From contig NZ_LKBW01000274.1 in the NCBI RefSeq assembly GCF_002699855.1, forward strand, positions 1-36,171: a stretch of 36,171 bases of DNA. Direction: 5' to 3'. The notes under the pieces are model-generated. The model ran no database searches, was not told where the DNA came from, and saw nothing but the letters and a program-made list of their open reading frames with translations. This DNA is from Pseudomonas amygdali. GTDB taxonomy: Bacteria; Pseudomonadota; Gammaproteobacteria; Pseudomonadales; Pseudomonadaceae. The position numbers were made by a program, and so were the translations under genes. This document shows positions 1 through 8,269 of the stretch, piece after piece (position 1 is the stretch's first letter; each line of letters starts with the position of its first letter).

Positions 1-35
1 GCTGCGAGTTTTGCCTGCACTGTATATTTACCCAT
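1..35 (-). CDS. N-terminal fragment of a leftward gene, probably IS3-family orfA (transposase HTH subunit)
   Basis: An ATG at 33-35 on the minus strand opens a frame that reads M-G-K-Y-T-V-Q-A-K-L-A and runs off the left edge without a stop. A GGAG lies 6-7 bases upstream, which supports this start. The residues resemble the K-Y-x-x-Q-x-K-L-A-A opening of IS3-type OrfA helix-turn-helix proteins as I remember them. With only eleven codons this cannot be proved, and another leftward gene is possible. Confidence 0.42.
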   Translation of the reverse strand, partial: MGKYTVQAKLA

Positions 36-72
36 GACGCCTCCAAAGGTTGCGTCCAACCTTCGGGGGTCA
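1..72 (-). mobile_element. End of an IS3-family-like insertion sequence (partial)
   Basis: Read on the minus strand from position 72, the sequence begins TGACCCCC and soon contains GTTGGAC, then a GGAG ribosome site and an ATG. This resembles the left ends of many IS3-family (IS150 group) elements, which start with TG, carry a GTTGGAC-type inverted repeat and place orfA just inside. Only one end is visible, so the other inverted repeat, the transposase catalytic domain and the target duplication cannot be checked. The boundary at 72 is set by the terminal TG rule and could be off by a few bases. The element would lie about 130 bp upstream of the gcsR start. Confidence 0.5.
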
Positions 73-88
73 TACCAGAGCGTGAGGA

Positions 89-117
89 ACGATAGTTGCC
101 CGGGAGAACACTATCGT
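89..117. promoter_or_regulatory. 8-bp inverted repeat upstream of gcsR
   Basis: ACGATAGT at 89-96 is matched by its exact complement ACTATCGT at 110-117, separated by 13 bases. It lies between the putative IS end and gcsR, about 85 bp upstream of the gcsR ATG. It could be a regulator operator or the stem of a weak transcript end; no T-tract follows it on the plus strand. The role is unknown. Confidence 0.3.
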
Positions 118-201
118 GCTCATGCCCACCACCGGATTTCACCAAACCTGCCGCTACAAGGCATACTTGCCGCCTTCTAATCCGCGAACCGTCAACGCCT
201 C

Positions 202-1710
202 ATGCGCATCCATGTCAGCTTCATCGACCGCGTCGGTATCACCCAGGAAGTGCTGGCGATCCTGGGTGGACGCAATCTGAATCTGGATGCCGTGGAGATG
301 GTACCGCCCAATGTCTATATCGACGCGCCGACCCTCAGCCACCAGATGCTCGAAGAACTCAAGGACGCGCTGTTTCGGGTTCGTGGGGTAGAAGTAATCA
401 CTGTGGTCGACATCCTGCCGGGTCAGCGCCGCCATCTGCAACTGGACGCGCTGCTCGCCGCCATGACCGACCCGGTACTGGCACTGGACAGCGCCGGGCA
501 TGTGCTGCTGGCCAATCCCGCGTTGATCGCACTGATCGGCCGGGAACCTGCGGGCGAACCCATTGCTGAACTGTTCGCCGACCCCGGTCTGCAAGCAGCA
601 TTGCTGGAAAACAGCTTTCGACTGCCACTGCGCGAAATCACCCTCAACGGTGAAGCGCTGTTGCTGGATGCCACCCCGATCACCGAGGCGGGTGCGCTGA
701 TTACCCTGTACCTGCCCAGCCGTATCGGTGAGCGCCTGTCGGCGCTGCATCACGATCACGCCGAAGGTTTCGATGCGCTGCTCGGCGAGTCAGCCGCAAT
801 CCGCACCCTCAAGGCGCGCGCGCAACGTGTGGCGGCGCTGGATGCACCGTTGCTGATTCAAGGTGAGACCGGCACCGGTAAAGAACTGGTAGCGCGGGCT
901 TGCCACGCCAGCAGCGCGCGTCACGGCGAGCCATTCCTGGCACTGAACTGCGCGGCGCTGCCGGAAAACCTGACTGAAAGCGAACTGTTCGGTTATGCCC
1001 CGGGCGCCTTCACCGGTGCCCAGCGCGGTGGCAAGCCGGGGCTGATGGAACTGGCCAATCAGGGCACCGTGTTTCTTGATGAAATCGGCGAAATGTCGCC
1101 TTATCTGCAAGCCAAACTGCTGCGCTTTCTCAACGATGGCAGCTTCCGGCGTGTCGGTGGAGACCGGGAGGTCAGGGTCAATGTGCGTATCCTCAGCGCT
1201 ACCCACCGCGATCTGGAAAAAATGGTCAGCGAAGGCACTTTCCGTGAAGACCTTTTCTACCGCCTCAACGTCCTCAATCTCGAGGTACCGCCGCTGCGCG
1301 AACGCGGGCAGGACATTCTGCTGCTGGCCCGCTACTTCATGGAACAGGCCTGCGCGCAGATTCAGCGTCCAGTGTGCAGGCTTGCGCACGGCACCTACCC
1401 TGCTCTGCTGGGCAATCGCTGGCCGGGCAATGTTCGTCAATTGCAGAACGTGATTTTCCGTGCTGCCGCCATCTGCGAACACACTCAAGTGGATATAGGC
1501 GATCTGGATATCGCAGGCACTGCAGTTGCGCATCCGCACGACAGCCCCGTGGACAGCCTCGAACATGCCGTCGAGGCATTTGAAAGAAATCTGCTGGAAA
1601 AACTCTACGCAGACTACCCATCTACCCGTCAGTTGGCCGCGCGTCTGCATACATCGCACACCGCCATCGCTCATCGACTGCGAAAATATGGAATACCGGG
1701 CAAGCGCTAA
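202..1710 (+). CDS. gcsR: TyrR-like sigma-54-dependent activator of glycine cleavage genes (GcsR)
   Basis: The 502-residue protein has the TyrR-family order: ACT-like domain (about 1-73), PAS-like domain (about 80-170), sigma-54 AAA+ domain (about 190-425) and a C-terminal Fis-type helix-turn-helix (about 474-495). Walker A is GETGTGKE at 221-228, the sigma-54 contact loop GAFTGA is at 268-273, and Walker B is VFLDEIGEM at 290-298. GAFTGA is intact, unlike E. coli TyrR, so it should activate sigma-54 promoters. The start at 202 puts the ACT domain at the N-terminus as in TyrR, PhhR and GcsR, although no strong ribosome site precedes it. In P. aeruginosa GcsR activates the gcvH2-P2-glyA2-sdaA-T2 operon in response to glycine. 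The matching sites upstream of gcvH in this window favour GcsR over the phenylalanine regulator PhhR. Confidence 0.9.
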   Translation: MRIHVSFIDRVGITQEVLAILGGRNLNLDAVEMVPPNVYIDAPTLSHQMLEELKDALFRVRGVEVITVVDILPGQRRHLQLDALLAAMTDPVLALDSAGHVLLANPALIALIGREPAGEPIAELFADPGLQAALLENSFRLPLREITLNGEALLLDATPITEAGALITLYLPSRIGERLSALHHDHAEGFDALLGESAAIRTLKARAQRVAALDAPLLIQGETGTGKELVARACHASSARHGEPFLALNCAALPENLTESELFGYAPGAFTGAQRGGKPGLMELANQGTVFLDEIGEMSPYLQAKLLRFLNDGSFRRVGGDREVRVNVRILSATHRDLEKMVSEGTFREDLFYRLNVLNLEVPPLRERGQDILLLARYFMEQACAQIQRPVCRLAHGTYPALLGNRWPGNVRQLQNVIFRAAAICEHTQVDIGDLDIAGTAVAHPHDSPVDSLEHAVEAFERNLLEKLYADYPSTRQLAARLHTSHTAIAHRLRKYGIPGKR

Positions 1711-1835
1711 TCTATTGACGCCATTTATCGAAAATATATTCCGAAAAGATTCATTTAATAACTAATCTGCCGATACTGATCTGGTATGGTCCACAAACCT
1801 CTTATCATCCATTTGAGTGGATGTCCGTAAGTGTG

Positions 1836-1849
1836 ATTACGGCCGTAAT
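1836..1849. promoter_or_regulatory. 14-bp perfect palindrome upstream of the histidine kinase gene
   Basis: ATTACGGCCGTAAT is a perfect 14-base palindrome 32 bp before the kinase ATG, within a 171-bp AT-richer gap after gcsR. Its position suits an operator or leader element for the signalling trio. No binding protein can be named from sequence alone. Confidence 0.35.
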
Positions 1850-1881
1850 GGCAGAAAGGTCAGGTAGTACCGGGAAGTGAT

Positions 1882-3612
1882 ATGTCAACCCCGCCAGCAG
1901 ACCGCCCGCTTGCCGACTCTCAGTCTCGTGCTGAAAAAATCGTCGAATCTCGCCGTCAGAAAATCCTGCTCAAAACCGGCGCGCTGCAGGACGCGATTTT
2001 CAACAGCGCCTACTTCTCCAGCATCGCGACCGACGAACACGGCGTCATCCAGATATTCAACGTGGGTGCCGAACGCATGCTCGGTTACCACTCCGAAGAT
2101 GTGGTCGACAAAATCACGCCGGCAGATATCTCCGACCCCGCCGAGCTGATCATCCGCGCGGCAGCGCTCAGCCATGAACTGAACACGCCCATCACGCCGG
2201 GCTTTGAGGCACTGGTATTCAAGGCTTCGCGTGGCATCGAAGACATCTACGAATTGACCTACATCCGCAAGGACGGCAGCCGCTTGTCGGCCATGGTGTC
2301 GGTCACTTCACTGCGAGACAGCGCCGAAACCATCATTGGTTATCTACTGATCGGCACCGACAACGCCGCGCGCAAGCAGGAAGAGGAAGCCCAAGCTCTA
2401 CTGGATCAGCGGTTGCGTGACCAGCAGTTCTACACCCGCTCGCTGATCGAATCGAACATCGACGCGCTGATGATGACCGACCCGCAAGGCATCATTTCCG
2501 ACGTCAACAAGCAGATGATGGCGCTGACCGGGCGCACCCGTGATGAGTTGATCGGCGCGCCCTGCAAAAACTTCTTCACAGACCCGGCGAGTGCAGATGC
2601 CGCGATCAAACGCGTGCTCAGCGAACATAAGGTCAGCGACTACGAACTCACCGTGCGTGCCTACGACGGCACCGAAACCGTGGTGTCCTACAACGCTGCG
2701 ACTTTTCATGACCGGGACCGCAAGCTCAAGGGTGTCTTCGCTGCCGCCCGGGACGTGACCGAGCGCAAGCGCTTCGAACGCACGCTGGAAGAAAAAAACG
2801 TCGAGCTGGAACACGCCAGCCATATGAAGTCCGAGTTCCTTGCCACCATGTCCCACGAGTTGCGCACACCGCTGAACGCCGTCATCGGTTTTTCCGAGGC
2901 GCTCAAGGACGGTATGGTCGGCAACATGACCGATGCCCAGCGACGGTACATCGGCGATATCTTCAACAGCGGCCAGCATCTGCTCTCGCTGATTAACGAC
3001 ATTCTCGACCTGTCCAAGGTCGAAGCCGGAATGATGACGCTGGAGCTTGAACCGGTCGATCTGGACGAATTGCTGAGCAACAGCCTGCTGATCGTTCGCG
3101 AGCAAGCCGCCCTGCAACGCATCCAGTTGAAACTGGAAACCGAAGCCGACTTCGGTCTGCTTGAGCTGGATCGGCGCAAGACCAAGCAGATTGTCTACAA
3201 TTTGCTGGCCAACGCAGTGAAATTCAGCGAACCCGGCGGCTGGGTGACGCTGGCAGTGCGCCAAGTGTCATTTGCCCGGGCAGGCGTCATCGAGGGTGAC
3301 TGGCCAGCACACACGTTTCCATTGCCTTCCGGTGACTACGAGCAGTTTCTGGAACTGAGCGTAAGCGACACAGGAATCGGTATCGCCCAAAGCGATATGA
3401 ACAAACTGTTCAAAGCCTTCAGTCAGATCGACAGTGGTCTGGCACGCAAATTCGAGGGCACCGGACTGGGCCTGGCGATGGTCAAGCAGCTGACCGAACT
3501 GCATGGCGGCTGCGTCGCAGTCGCAAGCGTCAAGGACCTCGGCGCACGCTTTGTGGTCTGGCTGCCCATCCGCCCGCCTGAATGCGAGGAGGCACGATGG
3601 CCCAGATCCTGA
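1882..3612 (+). CDS. Soluble double-PAS sensor histidine kinase
   Basis: A 576-residue cytoplasmic kinase with no signal peptide or membrane segment. Two PAS domains (about 38-160 and 185-293) feed through a short coiled coil (about 294-318) into HisKA. The H-box SHELRTP gives phospho-acceptor His325. The HATPase domain has an N-box around residues 440-447, the G1 box DTGIG at 496-500 and the G2 box GTGLGLAM at 526-533, so it should be catalytically competent. ATG 1882 follows a GGGAAG ribosome site. Its 3' end overlaps the next gene by 16 bp, so the two are probably translationally coupled and the downstream receivers are its likely partners. The ligand sensed by the PAS domains is unknown. 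Confidence 0.9.
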   Translation: MSTPPADRPLADSQSRAEKIVESRRQKILLKTGALQDAIFNSAYFSSIATDEHGVIQIFNVGAERMLGYHSEDVVDKITPADISDPAELIIRAAALSHELNTPITPGFEALVFKASRGIEDIYELTYIRKDGSRLSAMVSVTSLRDSAETIIGYLLIGTDNAARKQEEEAQALLDQRLRDQQFYTRSLIESNIDALMMTDPQGIISDVNKQMMALTGRTRDELIGAPCKNFFTDPASADAAIKRVLSEHKVSDYELTVRAYDGTETVVSYNAATFHDRDRKLKGVFAAARDVTERKRFERTLEEKNVELEHASHMKSEFLATMSHELRTPLNAVIGFSEALKDGMVGNMTDAQRRYIGDIFNSGQHLLSLINDILDLSKVEAGMMTLELEPVDLDELLSNSLLIVREQAALQRIQLKLETEADFGLLELDRRKTKQIVYNLLANAVKFSEPGGWVTLAVRQVSFARAGVIEGDWPAHTFPLPSGDYEQFLELSVSDTGIGIAQSDMNKLFKAFSQIDSGLARKFEGTGLGLAMVKQLTELHGGCVAVASVKDLGARFVVWLPIRPPECEEARWPRS

Positions 3613-3986
3613 TCATTGAAGACAATGCGGCGAATATGCGCCTGACGGAGCTGTTATTGACCAGCGCCGGTCACAGCGTACTGTCGGCAGTCGATGCTGA
3701 AACAGGCCTGAAACTGGCCCGTGAGCGTCAGCCCGACCTGATTCTGATGGATATTCACCTGCCGGAAATGGACGGCCTGAGTGCCACCGCGCTGTTGAAG
3801 AAAGACGCCGGCACAGCCGCGATCCCGGTGGTCGCCTTGACCGCAATGGCCATGAAGGAAGACAAGGAAAAGATCCGTCTGGCGGGCTGCAACGCTTACA
3901 TCATCAAACCATTGCGCTACAAGGAGCTGTACCGGGTTATTGACACCCTGCTGGAAAAAAAACTGCCTCAACAGCCAATTACCTGA
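3597..3986 (+). CDS. Single-domain response regulator (DivK/CheY-like receiver)
   Basis: A 129-residue stand-alone receiver. The acidic pocket is E8/D9 (IIEDN), the phospho-acceptor is Asp52 (LILMDIHLPEMDG), and the switch Thr and Lys104 (YIIKPL) are present. There is no output domain, so it should act by protein contact or as a phosphotransfer intermediate, as DivK does. ATG 3597 is chosen over an upstream in-frame start because GAGGAGG sits at 3586-3592 at correct spacing. It overlaps the kinase gene by 16 bp and is followed 9 bp later by a second receiver protein. Confidence 0.9.
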   Translation: MAQILIIEDNAANMRLTELLLTSAGHSVLSAVDAETGLKLARERQPDLILMDIHLPEMDGLSATALLKKDAGTAAIPVVALTAMAMKEDKEKIRLAGCNAYIIKPLRYKELYRVIDTLLEKKLPQQPIT

Positions 3987-3995
3987 GCATTCGAT

Positions 3996-6113
3996 ATGAC
4001 CCAGAGCGCCGCAACCATCCTGATTATCGATGACGATGTCCATGTCCGGGACCTGCTGGAGGTTCTGCTGCAGAATCAGGGTTATCGGACGCTGACTGCG
4101 GAATCGGGCGAGCTGGGGCTGGCCATGGTCGAACTACAAGCGCCTGACCTGATCCTGCTGGACATCATGATGCCGGGCATGGACGGTTACGAAGTCGCCA
4201 GTCAGCTCAAGGCCAGCAAGAGCACCGCCAATATACCGATCATCATGCTCTCGGCACTCGACGAGCAAAGTGCGCGTTTGTCAGGGCTGGAAGCCGGTGC
4301 CGAGGAATACCTCAACAAACCGGTGGACAGCGCCGAGCTATGGTTACGTGTGCGTAACCTGCTGCGCCTCAAGGCGTTTGGCGACTACCTGAAAAACCAC
4401 AGCCTGATCCTCGAAGACCAGTTGCAGCAGCGCACCATTGATCTCGAGCGCTTTCGCACGGTGATGGACGCTTCCGAAGACGCGATTTTCCTGATCAACC
4501 GCAACACCATGAGCCTGATCGAATTCAACCGCCGCGCCTGCCAATTGCTCGGCTACACCGCCGAGGAGCTTTCACACAAGACGCCTGCCGAACTGGGCGA
4601 AACGTCCATGGAGCAGCTTGAGGTCGTGTACGACCAGATCATCGCCGGCAAAGGCCCCAGCGAACCACTGGAAACCCAGATTCGCGACAAGAGCGGACGC
4701 GATGTCGAGGTAGAGATCCATCGCCAGGCCTATCGTACCGGCGAGGACTGGGTCATCGTCGGCATCGTCCGCGACATCACCCGGCGCAAGGAAAGCGATC
4801 AGCGCCTGCTGACCATGGCCCACTACGACGCACTGACCGGCCTGCCCAATCGGGACCTGTTTTTTACCAGCCTGCAAATGGGCGTGACCCAGGCGGCCAT
4901 CAGCCGCTGGAAGCTGGCGGCACTGACGGTGAATCTGGATGGCTTCAAGAACATCAACGAAACCTGGGGGCATGTACTGGGCGACGAGGTGCTGCTGGAA
5001 GTCAGCCACCGCCTGTCGGAGTGCCTCAACGCCAGCGACACCCTTGGCCGTGTGGATGGCGATCAGTTTGCACTGATTCTGATGCTTCGTGACGGCCAGG
5101 CCGATACCCGCAAGACACTGGACCGCATTCGCAACGCATTGCGCGTGCCTTTTCAGTTGGAAGGCCAGAGTATCGTCATGACCGCCAGTATCGGCATCGC
5201 ACTTTATCCGGAGGACGGCGAAGACTCTCGCGAGCTGATCAAACACGCCTACACCGCAATGAACAGTGCTAAAAAAATAGGCCCGGACACCTATCGGTTC
5301 TATACCACGCAGATGAACGCTGACGTCTCGGCACGCCTGGACCTCGAAGCGGCCTTGCGTGACGCCGTGCAAAAACAGGCGTTCGAGATTGTCTACCAGC
5401 CTAAACTCAACCTGGCTGAAAACCAGGTATGCGGGCTTGAAGCCTTGCTGCGCTGGCCGCGCCCTGGTCAGTCAGGCATTTCGCCCGCCGTATTCGTTCC
5501 GGTGCTGGAAAGTCTGGGGTTGATCGGTGAAGTCGGCAACTGGGTCGTCGACAGCGTTTGCGCGCAGATTGCGCGCTGGCAACCTTCCGGGCTGGGCTCT
5601 TTTCAGGTGGCAGTCAACATCTCCGGGCAGCAGATTTCCAGCAGCAGTCTGGTGGCCGACATTCGTCAGGCACTTGAGAAACACAAGGTTGCGCCGCAGT
5701 GGCTGGAGGTCGAACTGACGGAAAGCTCGTTGATGGAAAACACCTCTCACACCATCGCTACCCTGGGTGCGCTACGCGCCAATGGCGTGAGTATTTCCAT
5801 CGACGATTTCGGCACCGGCTATTCAAGTCTGGCCTACTTGCGCCGATTCCCTATCGACAAGCTTAAAATCGATATCGCATTCATTCGCGAAGTGACCAGC
5901 AACCCACAGGACGCGGCCATTGCCAGAGCCATCATTGAACTGGCTCACAGCCTCGACCTGAAGGTTATCGCCGAAGGTGTGGAAACACCCGAGCAACTGG
6001 CGTTTCTGCGTGAAAACCATTGCGATCAAATCCAGGGTTACCTGATCAGCAAGCCGCTGCCACTTGGAGAGTTCGAGGTCTTTCTTCGATCACCGGCAAG
6101 CCGCGTCGGGTGA
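3996..6113 (+). CDS. Response regulator with PAS, degenerate GGDEF and EAL domains (c-di-GMP phosphodiesterase candidate)
   Basis: A 705-residue protein: REC (about 5-125, phospho-acceptor Asp56), PAS (about 150-260), GGDEF (about 270-430) and EAL (about 445-695). The GGDEF signature is DGDQF (354-358), with the catalytic Glu replaced by Gln, so cyclase activity is doubtful; it may bind GTP as a regulatory site. The EAL domain keeps EALLRW (from Glu482), the VNISGQQ Asn, ELTESS, DDFGTGYSSL, the LKID Lys and AEGVET, which fits an active phosphodiesterase. Nine bases separate it from the receiver gene, so kinase, receiver and this protein probably form one phosphorelay to c-di-GMP. It lies directly upstream of the export cluster. 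Confidence 0.9.
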   Translation: MTQSAATILIIDDDVHVRDLLEVLLQNQGYRTLTAESGELGLAMVELQAPDLILLDIMMPGMDGYEVASQLKASKSTANIPIIMLSALDEQSARLSGLEAGAEEYLNKPVDSAELWLRVRNLLRLKAFGDYLKNHSLILEDQLQQRTIDLERFRTVMDASEDAIFLINRNTMSLIEFNRRACQLLGYTAEELSHKTPAELGETSMEQLEVVYDQIIAGKGPSEPLETQIRDKSGRDVEVEIHRQAYRTGEDWVIVGIVRDITRRKESDQRLLTMAHYDALTGLPNRDLFFTSLQMGVTQAAISRWKLAALTVNLDGFKNINETWGHVLGDEVLLEVSHRLSECLNASDTLGRVDGDQFALILMLRDGQADTRKTLDRIRNALRVPFQLEGQSIVMTASIGIALYPEDGEDSRELIKHAYTAMNSAKKIGPDTYRFYTTQMNADVSARLDLEAALRDAVQKQAFEIVYQPKLNLAENQVCGLEALLRWPRPGQSGISPAVFVPVLESLGLIGEVGNWVVDSVCAQIARWQPSGLGSFQVAVNISGQQISSSSLVADIRQALEKHKVAPQWLEVELTESSLMENTSHTIATLGALRANGVSISIDDFGTGYSSLAYLRRFPIDKLKIDIAFIREVTSNPQDAAIARAIIELAHSLDLKVIAEGVETPEQLAFLRENHCDQIQGYLISKPLPLGEFEVFLRSPASRVG

Positions 6114-6170
6114 CACAGCATAGTCGGCACAGGAGCTGCCGATCATGCCATTTTTGAAGGAGTTCGCTGC

Positions 6171-6950
6171 ATGCGGTGTTTGCCAGCTGTACTTTTAGGG
6201 ATGCTAAGTGTGGCGGGTCTGGCTCAGGCGCAAACGCCGAGCGATGCCGGACTGATCGAGGACAACGCAGCAGCCAGTACACCCACCTCGTCCAGCGAAG
6301 CGCGGGGCGTATTGCGCGCAACCAATCAGGCTGTCCTCGCCAGCGAGTTGTCCGGCCGTATTACTGACCTGCCTTTCCAGGAAGGCGAGTCTTTCAACAA
6401 AGGCGATACCCTCGCCCGCTTCGACTGTTCGGCCTACCAGGCTCAGCTCAATGCCGCGCAGGCAGCCAGCCGTGGTGCCAGCGAGGAACTGGCGCACAAC
6501 CGACAACTGGCGGCGCTCAACTCGGTGGGTCGTTTCGAGGTGGCACGTGCCGAGGCGAAGCTTTCCGAAACTCAGGCGCAGTCTGGCGTCTATCAGGTAC
6601 AGATCAAGCGCTGCAGCGTGGTTGCGCCCTACGACGGGCAAGTCGTCGAGCGCAAGGTGAAACGTTACGAGAGTGTCGCAGCCGGTACGCCGATGCTCGA
6701 AATCGTCGACAACCGCACGCTGGAAATTCACCTGCTGGTGCCCTCGCGCTGGATGAGCAGACTCAAGCCCGGACAAACCTTCAGCTTCGTTCCCGACGAG
6801 ACCGGTCAGCCGCTGACCGCCACCGTCAAGCGCCTCGGTGCGCGTATCGATGAAGGCAGCCAGACATTGCTGCTGATCGCCAGCCTGCCCAAAGCGGAGG
6901 GCCTGCTGGGAGGCATGAGCGGTACTGCACATTTTGCGGAGCTCAAGTGA
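6171..6950 (+). CDS. Periplasmic HlyD/RND-type membrane fusion adaptor
   Basis: A 259-residue exported adaptor. The N-terminus is a signal peptide with a hydrophobic core and a probable AQA|QT cleavage after residue 20. A biotinyl-lipoyl half domain (about 55-85), a short alpha-hairpin (about 86-140), the second lipoyl half and a beta-barrel (about 175-255) follow. It is short for an RND adaptor (usually about 350-400 residues) and lacks an N-terminal membrane anchor or lipobox. GAAGGAG at 6157-6162 supports the ATG. Its stop overlaps the GTG of the next adaptor, so the two are translationally coupled. It presumably bridges an inner-membrane component and the TolC-type channel at 19849. Confidence 0.85.
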   Translation: MRCLPAVLLGMLSVAGLAQAQTPSDAGLIEDNAAASTPTSSSEARGVLRATNQAVLASELSGRITDLPFQEGESFNKGDTLARFDCSAYQAQLNAAQAASRGASEELAHNRQLAALNSVGRFEVARAEAKLSETQAQSGVYQVQIKRCSVVAPYDGQVVERKVKRYESVAAGTPMLEIVDNRTLEIHLLVPSRWMSRLKPGQTFSFVPDETGQPLTATVKRLGARIDEGSQTLLLIASLPKAEGLLGGMSGTAHFAELK

Positions 6951-8269
6951 ACGCCCCCGCATCCGGCGCGGTTGAACGGGTTTTCGCGCAGTTTCTCGAC
7001 CTTGAACGGCTGACCCGCGCCGCACCTGCGATAGATCAACTGGCGTACAGCCTGGTCAACGACAGCCAGGGGTTGTTCGGCTATCGCCACGCAGCGCTGG
7101 TGATCGCCGGCAAGGTGCGCTCAGTGACGGGAGTCAGCATCATCGAACCCAATGCGCCGTTCGTGGCCTTTGTCGAACATGCCGTCGGCCAGTTGCTGAA
7201 ACTGGAGCAGGTCAAACCGGCGCGCGTCGTGCACATGGGTTCACTCAGCGCATCGGTACGCGATGACTGGAACAGCCTCTCGGCACCGCATGTTTTCTGG
7301 CTGCCGCTGCAAGACCGTAAAGGTGAGGTGTTTGGCGGCCTGTGGCTGGCCCGCAACACGCCGTGGACACCCGCAGAGCAAATCCTGCTGGCGCAACTGG
7401 GCGATACCTGCAGCCACGCGTGGCTCGCCTTGCAGCCCGGAAAACCGTGGCGCCTGCGCTTCAACCGCAAGCGCCAGGCCTTACTAGTGATGCTGGCGCT
7501 GTTGTGCCTGCTGATTCCGGTGCGTCAGTCGGTACTGGCACCCGCCGAAGTCGTACCGCTGGGCGGACGCGTGGTGGCTGCGCCGCTGGATGGCGTGGTG
7601 GCCGAGTTTCTGGTCAAGCCCAATCAGGTCGTCAAGACCGGGGACCTGCTGCTGCGTTTCGAGAACACGACCCTCAAGGCTCAGGCTGATGTAGCCGAAC
7701 GGGCACTGGGCGTTGCCGAAGCGGAACTGAAAGCCAACTCGCAGCGCTCTTTCGCCGATGCCGAATCCAGTTCACGAATCGACCTGCTGGCGGCCCGTGT
7801 CGAGCAGAAGCGTGCCGAGCGCGATTATGCCCGTGAACTGCTTAAACGCAGTGAAGTGCGCGCCGAACGCGACGGTATCGCGGTATTTGCCGATGCCCAG
7901 CGCTGGCTCGGCAAGCCGGTGCAGACCGGCGAGCGTCTGCTGGAAATTGCCGACCCGACTCAGGCCGAGCTGCGCATCGAGCTGGCAGTTGGCGACGCCA
8001 TCGCCCTGCAACCGGATGCCGAAATCGCATTGTTTCTGGACAGCGACCCGCTGCAACGGCATGCCGCCCGCCTTGAGCGAGCAGCCTATGAGGCCCAGCC
8101 CACTCCCGGCGGGCAGCTGGCGTATCGTCTGGATGCCAGCTTTCTCGATTCGCCGCCACCCCGGATCGGGCTGCGTGGCACAGCCAAGGTATTCGGCGAC
8201 CGTGCTCCACTGGCGCTGTACCTGCTGCGTCGCCCTCTTGCCGGCCTGCGTCAAAGTGTAGGCCTGTAA
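6947..8269 (+). CDS. Inner-membrane HlyD-like adaptor with N-terminal GAF-like cytoplasmic domain
   Basis: A 440-residue protein starting at GTG 6947 inside the previous stop (GTGA), with GGAG six bases upstream. Residues about 20-165 look like a GAF-type sensor fold on the cytoplasmic side. One membrane segment spans about 177-193. The periplasmic part has a lipoyl-like half (about 207-240), a coiled-coil hairpin (about 243-300), the second half (about 305-335) and a beta-barrel. Two different HlyD-like adaptors side by side are unusual for type I systems. The GAF assignment is by length, position and predicted beta pattern and is less certain than the HlyD part. Its stop overlaps the next start (TAATG). 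Confidence 0.85.
   Translation: MNAPASGAVERVFAQFLDLERLTRAAPAIDQLAYSLVNDSQGLFGYRHAALVIAGKVRSVTGVSIIEPNAPFVAFVEHAVGQLLKLEQVKPARVVHMGSLSASVRDDWNSLSAPHVFWLPLQDRKGEVFGGLWLARNTPWTPAEQILLAQLGDTCSHAWLALQPGKPWRLRFNRKRQALLVMLALLCLLIPVRQSVLAPAEVVPLGGRVVAAPLDGVVAEFLVKPNQVVKTGDLLLRFENTTLKAQADVAERALGVAEAELKANSQRSFADAESSSRIDLLAARVEQKRAERDYARELLKRSEVRAERDGIAVFADAQRWLGKPVQTGERLLEIADPTQAELRIELAVGDAIALQPDAEIALFLDSDPLQRHAARLERAAYEAQPTPGGQLAYRLDASFLDSPPPRIGLRGTAKVFGDRAPLALYLLRRPLAGLRQSVGL

Noticed and set aside
96..759. Plus and minus strand frames overlapping the start of gcsR (96-569 and 154-759)
   Set aside because: They overlap the strongly supported gcsR frame, lack ribosome sites and have shadow-like composition.
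202..1710. Assignment of the regulator as PhhR or TyrR
   Set aside because: Domain order is shared, but no phhA-like genes are adjacent, while GcsR-type boxes and a sigma-54 promoter precede gcvH in the same window.
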